Source: Celeribacter litoreus (GTDB lineage: Bacteria; Pseudomonadota; Alphaproteobacteria; Rhodobacterales; Rhodobacteraceae). Taken from it: a stretch of 64,000 nucleotides of DNA. The notes under the pieces are model-generated. The model saw only the letters and a program-made list of their open reading frames with translations. It searched no databases and was not told the DNA's origin. Shown here in pieces: positions 7,799-14,771 of this stretch (its first letter is position 1; each line of letters begins with the position of its first letter). The DNA is taken from positions 62,001-126,000 of the forward strand of contig NZ_JAIUFY010000011.1 of NCBI RefSeq assembly GCF_020165855.1, given 5' to 3'. Position numbers and translations under genes: made by a program.

Positions 7799-8689
7799 AT
7801 GTGTGGCATTGTTGGCCTCTTCCTGAAAAAGGATGAACTCCGCCCCCAGTTGGGCGACCTGCTGACCGATATGCTCATCACCATGACCGACCGCGGCCCC
7901 GATAGTGCGGGTATCGCGATCTATGGTGACGAGGCAGAAGGCAGCGTGAAAATCACCGTTCAATCCGATACGCCTGATGAGGCTTTCGCCGATCTGGACG
8001 CCGCAGTTTGCGCCGCCGTTGACGCACCGGTCACGATCAAAGTGGTCGACACCCATGCAGTTCTGACGCTGCCGGAAGCAGTCGAGAAAGACGCCATCGC
8101 GTTCCTCGAAGAGAAAGGCCTGCGTATCATGGGCTCTGGCGCTTCGATGGAAATCTACAAAGAAGTGGGTCTTCCGAAAGACGTCGCAGCACGCTTCGGT
8201 CTGCGCGAGATGGGCGGCTCCCACGGGATCGGCCACACCCGCATGGCAACCGAGTCCGCTGTGACCACCATGGGCGCTCACCCGTTCTCCACCGCAGACG
8301 ACCAGTGCCTCGTGCACAACGGCTCGCTCTCGAACCACAACCAGATGCGTCGCAAGCTCGCTAAAAAAGGCGTCTTCACCCGCTCTGAGAACGACACCGA
8401 AGTGGGCGCAGCATACATCTCCAGCCGCATCGCCGATGGCGCATCGCTCGGCGAGGCTCTCGAAGGCACCCTCGAAGATCTCGACGGGTTCTTCACCTTC
8501 GTCACTGGCACCAAAAACGGCTTCGGCGTCGTGCGTGACCCGATCGCATGTAAGCCTGCCGTGATGGCCGAAACCGAGGACTATGTGGCCTTCGCCTCTG
8601 AATACCGCGCCTTCGCCGACCTGCCGGGCATCGAGACTGCCCGCGTCTGGGAACCGGAACCTGCAACTGTTTACTTCTGGGAGCGCTGA
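7799..8689 (+). CDS. mgsA: N-methylglutamate synthase subunit A (class II glutamine amidotransferase, GlxB-like)
   Basis: A 296-residue class II glutamine amidotransferase. The start is the ATG giving MCGIVGL, because Cys2 must be exposed as the N-terminal nucleophile; an upstream in-frame ATG four codons earlier is really the ribosome site (GGAGG). RGPDSAGIAIYG and HNGSLSNHNQMRRKL are typical. With MgsB and MgsC it corresponds to a glutamate synthase large subunit split in three. The complex makes N-methylglutamate from glutamate and a methylamine group, here supplied as gamma-glutamylmethylamide. It is the first gene of mgsABC-gmaS. GlxB of rhizobia is the same family. Confidence 0.92.
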   Translation: MCGIVGLFLKKDELRPQLGDLLTDMLITMTDRGPDSAGIAIYGDEAEGSVKITVQSDTPDEAFADLDAAVCAAVDAPVTIKVVDTHAVLTLPEAVEKDAIAFLEEKGLRIMGSGASMEIYKEVGLPKDVAARFGLREMGGSHGIGHTRMATESAVTTMGAHPFSTADDQCLVHNGSLSNHNQMRRKLAKKGVFTRSENDTEVGAAYISSRIADGASLGEALEGTLEDLDGFFTFVTGTKNGFGVVRDPIACKPAVMAETEDYVAFASEYRAFADLPGIETARVWEPEPATVYFWER

Positions 8690-8693
8690 GACG

Positions 8694-9380
8694 ATGAGCA
8701 CCACTCTCGACATGACGACGACCGAACTGCGTGAGGTCAACTCCACGCTTCAATCGGCCGCAAAAGCCCACGCCAACGAAGACTATGTCATCACGAACCC
8801 GCGCGGCAGCCACGCTATGGCCTGTGGCCTCGACGGCCCTCTGTCCGTCGTCGTGAAAGGCTCTACCGGTTACTACTGCGCCGGTATGAACAAAGAAGCG
8901 ACAGTGACTGTCGAAGGGTCTGCTGGCCCGGGTGTTGCAGAAAACATGATGTCCGGCGTAGTGACCATCGAAGGCGATGCCTCGCAATATGCTGGCGCAA
9001 CCGGTCACGGCGGTCTTCTGAACATCAAAGGCAACGCCTCCTCCCGCTGCGGCATCTCGATGAAAGGCATCGACATCGTTGTCCATGGCAACATCGGCCA
9101 CATGTCCGCGTTCATGGCGCAAAAGGGCAACCTAGTTGTCCTCGGCGACGCAGGTGATGCGCTCGGTGACTCGCTCTATGAGGCCCGCCTGTTCGTGCGC
9201 GGCAACGTCAAATCTCTCGGTGCGGACTGCATCGAAAAAGAGATGCGTCCGGAACACATCGAGATCCTGAAAGAGCTTCTCGAAAAAGCCGGTGCAGACG
9301 CCAAGCCCGAAGAGTTCAAGCGCTACGGTTCTGCGCGCAAACTCTACAACTTCAACATCGACCACGCTGACGAATACTGA
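8694..9380 (+). CDS. mgsB: N-methylglutamate synthase subunit B (GXGXG domain, GlxC-like)
   Basis: A 228-residue protein made almost wholly of the GXGXG repeat domain found at the C-terminus of glutamate synthase large subunits. Glycine-rich turns such as GSAGPGVAENMMSG and GATGHGGLLNIKG are visible. It begins four bases after the mgsA stop and is followed ten bases later by mgsC. It probably has a structural role in holding the amidotransferase and synthase parts together. Confidence 0.92.
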   Translation: MSTTLDMTTTELREVNSTLQSAAKAHANEDYVITNPRGSHAMACGLDGPLSVVVKGSTGYYCAGMNKEATVTVEGSAGPGVAENMMSGVVTIEGDASQYAGATGHGGLLNIKGNASSRCGISMKGIDIVVHGNIGHMSAFMAQKGNLVVLGDAGDALGDSLYEARLFVRGNVKSLGADCIEKEMRPEHIEILKELLEKAGADAKPEEFKRYGSARKLYNFNIDHADEY

Positions 9381-9390
9381 GGAGCGCATC

Positions 9391-10716
9391 ATGGACAAGA
9401 CACCTCAAACCGAACCGCGTCAGAGCTGGACGTTCTCCAACTCGATCAACTCGGAAATCCGTCGTGCGGCCGAAACCGGCATCTACGACATCCGTGGCGG
9501 TGGCGCGAAACGCCGCGTGCCGCACTTCGACGACCTGCTGTTCCTCGGCGCCTCGATGTCGCGTTACCCGCTCGAAGGCTACCGTGAGAAATGTGACACC
9601 TCCGTCACCCTCGGCACGCGTTTCGCGAAAAAGCCGATCGAGCTGAAAATTCCAGTGACCATCGCGGGTATGTCCTTCGGCGCCCTCTCTGGGCACGCGA
9701 AAGAGGCTCTAGGCCGCGGCGCAACCATGGCAGGCACCTCCACCACCACCGGTGACGGCGGCATGACCGAGGAAGAGCGCGGTCACTCCGAGAAACTCGT
9801 CTACCAATACCTGCCGTCCCGCTACGGTATGAACCCCGACGACCTTCGTCGCGCTGACGCAATTGAGATTGTTGTGGGCCAAGGCGCAAAGCCGGGTGGC
9901 GGCGGTATGCTCCTCGGTCAGAAAATCACTGAACGTGTTGCTGGCATGCGTGACCTCCCGATCGGGATCGACCAGCGTTCCGCATGTCGTCACCCTGACT
10001 GGACCGGTCCGGATGATCTCGAGATCAAAATCCTCGAAATCCGTGAAATCACGAACTGGGAAAAACCGATCTACATCAAAGTCGGTGGCGCACGCCCCTA
10101 CTATGACGTCGCTCTCGCCTGTAAAGCAGGTGCGGACGTGATCGTTCTCGACGGTATGCAGGGCGGCACCGCCGCGACCCAAGACGTGTTCATCGAGCAC
10201 GTTGGCCAGCCGACGCTTGCCTGTATCCGTCCGGCCGTTCAGGCCCTTCAGGACCTCGGGCTGCACCGCGAAGTGCAGCTGGTTGTGTCCGGCGGTATCC
10301 GCACCGGTGCTGACGTTGCAAAAGCTCTCGCTCTCGGCGCGGACGCTGTTGCCATCGGGACCGCAGCACTCGTCGCTCTCGGCGACAATGATCCGAAATG
10401 GGAAGCCGAATACAACAAACTCGGTTCGACCACGGGTGCCTACGACGACTGGCATGAGGGTCGCGATCCGGCCGGTATCACCACGCAGGATCCGGAGTTG
10501 ATGAAACGCCTTGATCCGATTGCAGCTGGTCGCCGTTTGCGCAACTATCTCAACGTGTTGACGCTCGAGTGCCAGACGCTTGCGCGTGCCTGTGGCCACA
10601 ACCACGTTCACAACCTCGAGCCTGAGGACCTGTGCGCGCTGACGATGGAAGCTGCTGCGATGGCGCAAGTGCCGCTCGCTGGGACCAACTGGTATCCGGG
10701 CAAGCCGGGCTTCTAA
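9391..10716 (+). CDS. mgsC: N-methylglutamate synthase subunit C (FMN-binding glutamate synthase domain, GlxD-like)
   Basis: A 441-residue protein matching the FMN-binding TIM-barrel synthase domain of glutamate synthase. IPVTIAGMSFGALSGHAKEA, VGQGAKPGGGGMLLGQK and VLDGMQGGTAATQ are the flavin and substrate signatures. A cysteine cluster near the C-terminus (C-x6-C and one more Cys) may hold an iron-sulfur centre. The ATG is preceded by GAGGAGCG. It is the catalytic part of N-methylglutamate synthase and lies between mgsB and gmaS. Confidence 0.92.
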   Translation: MDKTPQTEPRQSWTFSNSINSEIRRAAETGIYDIRGGGAKRRVPHFDDLLFLGASMSRYPLEGYREKCDTSVTLGTRFAKKPIELKIPVTIAGMSFGALSGHAKEALGRGATMAGTSTTTGDGGMTEEERGHSEKLVYQYLPSRYGMNPDDLRRADAIEIVVGQGAKPGGGGMLLGQKITERVAGMRDLPIGIDQRSACRHPDWTGPDDLEIKILEIREITNWEKPIYIKVGGARPYYDVALACKAGADVIVLDGMQGGTAATQDVFIEHVGQPTLACIRPAVQALQDLGLHREVQLVVSGGIRTGADVAKALALGADAVAIGTAALVALGDNDPKWEAEYNKLGSTTGAYDDWHEGRDPAGITTQDPELMKRLDPIAAGRRLRNYLNVLTLECQTLARACGHNHVHNLEPEDLCALTMEAAAMAQVPLAGTNWYPGKPGF

Positions 10717-10729
10717 GGAATGACGACCT

Positions 10730-10752
10730 GAGAGGGGCTCTCTGCCCCTCTC
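10730..10752 (+). other. Intercistronic hairpin between mgsC and gmaS
   Basis: GAGAGGGGC (10730-10738) pairs perfectly with GCCCCTCTC (10744-10752), loop TCTCT. No T run follows, so it is unlikely to stop transcription. It could protect or process the mRNA and so set gmaS levels apart from mgsABC. Confidence 0.6.
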
Positions 10753-10779
10753 TGTTCAACAGGGAATAGGGAAAAGAAG

Positions 10780-12096
10780 ATGAGCAAACTTGCCAAATTC
10801 GCCGAAGAAAAAGGCGTCAAATATTTTATGATCTCCTACACCGACCTTTTCGGTGGCCAGCGCGCGAAGCTCGTGCCGGCACAGGCGATTGCGGACATGG
10901 AAGAAGACGGGGCCGGCTTTGCAGGTTTCGCAACTTGGCTCGACCTCACGCCGGCGCACCCGGACATGCTGGCCGTGCCGGACGCGGATGCCGCGATCCA
11001 GTTGCCGTGGAAACCAGAAGTAGCTTGGGTTCCTGCCGACTGCGTCATGGAAGATGAGCCGGTTGAGCAAGCTCCGCGCAACGTCCTCAAAAAACTCGTG
11101 AAAGAAGCTGCCGAAGCAGGTCTGCGCGTGAAGACCGGTATCGAAGCTGAATTCTTCCTGCTGACGCCGGAAGGCGACCAGATCTCCGACCCGTTCGATA
11201 CGGCGGAAAAGCCCTGCTACGACCAGCAGGCCGTGATGCGCCGCTACGACGTGATCGCAGAAATCTGTGACTACATGCTCGAACTTGGCTGGGGTCCGTA
11301 TCAGAACGACCACGAAGACGCGAACGGCCAGTTCGAAATGAACTGGGACTTCGACGATGCTCTTGTCACTGCTGATCGCCATTCCTTCTTCAAGTTCATG
11401 GTGAAATCCGTCGCCGAAAAACACGGTCTTCGCGCGACCTTTATGCCGAAGCCGATTCAGGGCCTGACCGGTAACGGGTGCCACGCACACATCTCCGTTT
11501 GGGATCTCGACGGCAAAACCAACGCTTTCGCTGGCAATGCCGGTGGTCAGGTGGGCGAAGTTGGCCTGTCCGAGCAGGGCGGTTTCTTCCTCGGCGGGAT
11601 CATGAAGCACGCAGAAGCACTCGCTGCGATCACCAACCCGACGGTGAACTCCTACAAACGCATCAACGCACCGCGCACGATGTCTGGCGCAACCTGGGCG
11701 CCGAACACTGTGACGTGGACCGGCAACAACCGCACGCACATGGTGCGCGTCCCTGGTCCGGGCCGTTTCGAGCTGCGTCTGCCCGACGGTGCTGTGAACC
11801 CCTATCTGCTTCAGGCTGTGATCATCGCGGCGGGTCTTTCCGGTATCAAAACCAAAGCTGATCCGGGCCCGCGCTACGACATCGACATGTATGCTGAAGG
11901 TCACAAGATCGAAGGCGCGCCGAAACTCCCGCTCAACATGCTGGATGCTATTCGCGCCTACGACGCCGATCCGGAACTCAAGTCGATGCTCGGTAATTCC
12001 TTCTCCGCGTCTTACATCAAGATGAAGCATCAGGAGTGGAACTCTTTCGTCTCCCATTTCTCCAACTGGGAGAAAGAGAGCACGCTCGACATCTGA
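10780..12096 (+). CDS. gmaS: Gamma-glutamylmethylamide synthetase (glutamine synthetase family)
   Basis: A 438-residue glutamine-synthetase-like protein. GmaS uses ATP to join methylamine to glutamate, giving gamma-glutamylmethylamide, the entry step of the indirect methylamine pathway. Family motifs are GIEAEFFLL, HEDANGQFEMNWDF (metal and glutamate binding), the ATP-site NGCHAHISVWD and the C-terminal PGPGRFELRLPDGAVNP. Its place directly after mgsABC and close to mgdABCD separates it from the ordinary nitrogen-assimilation GlnA. The ATG is preceded by AGGGAAAAGAAG. A strong terminator follows. Confidence 0.93.
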   Translation: MSKLAKFAEEKGVKYFMISYTDLFGGQRAKLVPAQAIADMEEDGAGFAGFATWLDLTPAHPDMLAVPDADAAIQLPWKPEVAWVPADCVMEDEPVEQAPRNVLKKLVKEAAEAGLRVKTGIEAEFFLLTPEGDQISDPFDTAEKPCYDQQAVMRRYDVIAEICDYMLELGWGPYQNDHEDANGQFEMNWDFDDALVTADRHSFFKFMVKSVAEKHGLRATFMPKPIQGLTGNGCHAHISVWDLDGKTNAFAGNAGGQVGEVGLSEQGGFFLGGIMKHAEALAAITNPTVNSYKRINAPRTMSGATWAPNTVTWTGNNRTHMVRVPGPGRFELRLPDGAVNPYLLQAVIIAAGLSGIKTKADPGPRYDIDMYAEGHKIEGAPKLPLNMLDAIRAYDADPELKSMLGNSFSASYIKMKHQEWNSFVSHFSNWEKESTLDI

Positions 12097-12143
12097 GATG
12101 GTTTCCCTCTGCGATGCGCTTTTTCGCCTCGCTGTTCCCCCCA

Positions 12144-12174
12144 AGAGGTCCGGCTATTTGCCGGGCCTTTTTTA
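12144..12174 (+). terminator. Terminator of the mgsABC-gmaS operon
   Basis: GGTCCGGC (12147-12154) pairs with GCCGGGCC (12160-12167) with one G-T pair, loop TATTT, then six T. The T run overlaps the stop codon of the convergent glxA-type gene. Confidence 0.88.
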
Positions 12175-13110
12175 TTTCGAACTTCTGAGTTTCGAAGGTG
12201 CGTGACCATAGAGACGGCGGAACGCATCCGAGAAATGCGCCTGCGTGGAAAAGCCCGTAAGTTGCGCAATTTCAGAGAGGGATAGGTGTGTCGATACGGC
12301 GAATTCTTTTCCTGTTTCCAATCGGATGCGGCGATATTCCTCCATGATGGAGCGCCCGAGGGTAGCTTTGAATTGGCGTTGGAGTTGACGGGTGGAGAGG
12401 CCGGAGAGAGCTGCAATTTGATCCTGACCGAGCGGATCGGCGATGTGGCTTTCCATCAGTTCGAGCGCGGCCTCGACACCCTCCGGAAGCGTGCCGTATC
12501 GGGAGGCAATCGACGCCTGTTGCGGGGCTTCGGACCCGCGGATTTCAGTTTGGATGAACCAATCCGAAATGCGCTGTGCGAACCGCGTTCCGTGGTCGCG
12601 GGCAATAATGGCGTGCATCATGTCGAGAGGCGCAGACCCGCCTGCGCAGGTGTAGCGGTCGCGGTCGATTACAAAGAGACGCCGCTCCAAAAGCCAGTCG
12701 CCGGGCATGGTGTCGAAGTCGTCATAATGGTGCCAGTGAACGGTGAACCGGCGCCCTTCGAGGAGACCGGCTTTCGCCAGAATGACCGCCCCGCCGGAGA
12801 TGCCGCCAAGCGCTGCGCCATTGCGATCCGCCTGCCGTAACCACGCAAATAAGGCGGGGTCGGAAATGCGGGCCGGATCGCCGCCTGCCACGACAAAAAT
12901 GAGGTCGAAAAGCGGGATTGCGTCGCGATAAAAACGGGTCTCGAACGTCCCGCCCGCAGACGATTTTGCCGTCTTTCCGGTATTGGAAAGCAGGGTGATA
13001 TCGTAGTCGATCCCCTCGGAGAACTGGTTCGCGGCCCGCAGCGGTTCAAGCGCCGAGGCGGTCGACAAAAGGGCGTATCCGTCGATCAAAAGAAAGGCGA
13101 TTCTGCGCAT
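12172..13110 (-). CDS. GlxA-family transcriptional regulator (DJ-1/PfpI domain plus AraC HTH)
   Basis: A 312-residue regulator. The first 165 residues or so form a class I amidotransferase-like sensor domain (MRRIAFLLIDGYALLSTASA, GGISGGAVILAKAG), and the last 100 an AraC helix-turn-helix region (LSTRQLQRQFKATLGRS, LTGFSTQAHFSDAFRRLYG). GlxA proteins are encoded beside glxBCD in rhizobia, the same families as mgsABC here. It lies between gmaS and the divergent mgdA, so it likely controls one or both operons; the effector is not known from the sequence. Confidence 0.9.
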   Translation of the reverse strand: MRRIAFLLIDGYALLSTASALEPLRAANQFSEGIDYDITLLSNTGKTAKSSAGGTFETRFYRDAIPLFDLIFVVAGGDPARISDPALFAWLRQADRNGAALGGISGGAVILAKAGLLEGRRFTVHWHHYDDFDTMPGDWLLERRLFVIDRDRYTCAGGSAPLDMMHAIIARDHGTRFAQRISDWFIQTEIRGSEAPQQASIASRYGTLPEGVEAALELMESHIADPLGQDQIAALSGLSTRQLQRQFKATLGRSIMEEYRRIRLETGKEFAVSTHLSLSEIAQLTGFSTQAHFSDAFRRLYGHAPSKLRSSK

Positions 13111-13229
13111 GAAGAACCCTGCGGTGAATTTCGAAAATCATGTCTCTTATTCGATATATTATGTCCTAAATCAAGAGGAATGGCCTGAGAATCAGCGGTA
13201 AAACGGATGTAAGCGAAGGAGCACACCGC

Positions 13230-14480
13230 ATGAAATTCTCAGGTTTCAAAGTCGTCAAAGAGGCCCTGACGGGCTACAAAGGCTACGGGCCTTTGTGGCG
13301 GAATCCGGACCCGAAACCGGCCTATGACATCATCATCGTCGGAGGCGGAGGGCATGGTCTCGCAGCGGCCTACTATCTCGCCAAAGAGTTCGGAATGACC
13401 AACATCGCTGTGTTGGAAAAAGGCTGGCTCGGTTCCGGCAACATCGGCCGCAACACGACGATCATCCGCTCCAACTATCTCTTGCCCGGCAACCAGCCCT
13501 TCTACGAGTATTCGATGAAGCTCTGGGAGAACCTCGAGCAGGACACGAACTTCAACTCCATGGTCTCGCAGCGGAGCATCCTCAACCTGATCCACTCCGA
13601 CGGTCAGCGTGATGCCTACCGCCGTCGCGGCAACTCCATGATGATCTCCGGTGCGGGCGGGCAACTGCTGTCCCGTGCCGAGGTCAAAGAGATGGTGCCG
13701 TTCCTGAATTTTGATAACGCGCGCTTCCCGATCAAAGGCGGGCTGATGCAGAAACGTGCCGGCACGGCGCGTCACGACGGTGTGGCCTGGGGCTATGCAC
13801 GCGGCGCGGACATGCGCGGTGTTGATCTCATTCAGAACTGCGAAGTCACCGGCTTCAAAATCGAGAACGGCAAGGTTCTCGGCGTCGAGACCTCGCGTGG
13901 TTTCATCGGTGCGAAGAAAGTCGGCGTGTCTGTCGCTGGCTCCTCCGGTCGCGTCATGGATATGGCGGGGATGCGTCTCCCGATCGAAAGCCACGTCTTG
14001 CAAGCCTTCGTCTCCGAAGGTCTTAAGCCGGTCATTCCGGGTGTCATCACCTTCGGCGCAGGGCACTTCTATGTGAGCCAGTCCGACAAAGGCGGCTTGG
14101 TCTTTGGTGGTGATATCGACGGCTACAACAGCTACGCACAGCGCGGGAACTTGCCTGTCGTCGAGGACGTGCTCGAAGGCGGCATGGCGCTCATGCCGAT
14201 GATCGGTCGCGCGCGCCTCCTGCGGAGCTGGGGCGGTATCATGGATATGTCGATGGACGGCTCGCCCATCATCGATAAGACCCATATCGACGGTCTCTAT
14301 TTCAACGGCGGCTGGTGCTACGGCGGGTTCAAGGCGACCCCGGCGGCGGGCATGACCTTCGCGCATCTGCTCGCGACGGACAAACCGCACGACACCGCGA
14401 AAGCCTATCGGTTTGATCGTTTCAACCGTGGCTACGTCATTGATGAAAAGGGCGTTGGCGCCCAGCCGAATCTGCACTGA
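13230..14480 (+). CDS. mgdA: N-methylglutamate dehydrogenase subunit A (SoxB-like)
   Basis: A 416-residue flavoprotein homologous to the beta subunit of heterotetrameric sarcosine oxidase. It has an N-terminal FAD fold (DIIIVGGGGHGLAAAYYLA) and the segment RAGTARHDGVAWGYARGAD, whose His182 is in the position of the histidine that carries FMN covalently in sarcosine oxidase. Beside mgs and gmaS, the four sox-like genes most likely encode N-methylglutamate dehydrogenase, which demethylates N-methylglutamate to glutamate and passes the C1 unit to folate. GGAG lies eight bases before the ATG. Sarcosine oxidase (soxB) is the alternative reading. Confidence 0.88.
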   Translation: MKFSGFKVVKEALTGYKGYGPLWRNPDPKPAYDIIIVGGGGHGLAAAYYLAKEFGMTNIAVLEKGWLGSGNIGRNTTIIRSNYLLPGNQPFYEYSMKLWENLEQDTNFNSMVSQRSILNLIHSDGQRDAYRRRGNSMMISGAGGQLLSRAEVKEMVPFLNFDNARFPIKGGLMQKRAGTARHDGVAWGYARGADMRGVDLIQNCEVTGFKIENGKVLGVETSRGFIGAKKVGVSVAGSSGRVMDMAGMRLPIESHVLQAFVSEGLKPVIPGVITFGAGHFYVSQSDKGGLVFGGDIDGYNSYAQRGNLPVVEDVLEGGMALMPMIGRARLLRSWGGIMDMSMDGSPIIDKTHIDGLYFNGGWCYGGFKATPAAGMTFAHLLATDKPHDTAKAYRFDRFNRGYVIDEKGVGAQPNLH

Positions 14481-14489
14481 GGTCCTGAT

Positions 14490-14771
14490 ATGCTGATCCC
14501 ACATCCTCTTCTCGGTCTGCGCGACTCGCAAGAATTCACCTACCTCGGCGATGCGTCTCTGATGAACCGTCCTGATCCATCTGCGCCAGACGCGGAAGCC
14601 GCATTCTGTGACTACGTGTTCCTACGCAACAACCCGGCGGGCGTTCACCGCGAGCTCTGGTTCCATGAGCAAGGTGATCGAAGCTGGCTCATCGTCACGC
14701 GCAACACGGTGACACACGAAATTCTCGGGGCTGAACTGGCCACCGACGTCAAACTTGGAGGCGCGCAATGA
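14490..14771 (+). CDS. mgdB: N-methylglutamate dehydrogenase subunit B (SoxD-like, zinc cysteines missing)
   Basis: A 93-residue protein in the delta-subunit position of the sox-type operon, with the family signature DYVFLRNNPAGVHRELWFHE and TRNTVTHEILGAE. Sarcosine oxidase delta subunits usually bind zinc through an N-terminal CPxC and a later HxxGC. Here the N-terminus reads IPHPLLGLRDSQEF and the later site HEQGD, so the three cysteines are absent; the only Cys is at 40. The subunit probably still has a structural role. It starts nine bases after mgdA, and its end overlaps the mgdC start by four bases. Confidence 0.85.
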   Translation: MLIPHPLLGLRDSQEFTYLGDASLMNRPDPSAPDAEAAFCDYVFLRNNPAGVHRELWFHEQGDRSWLIVTRNTVTHEILGAELATDVKLGGAQ

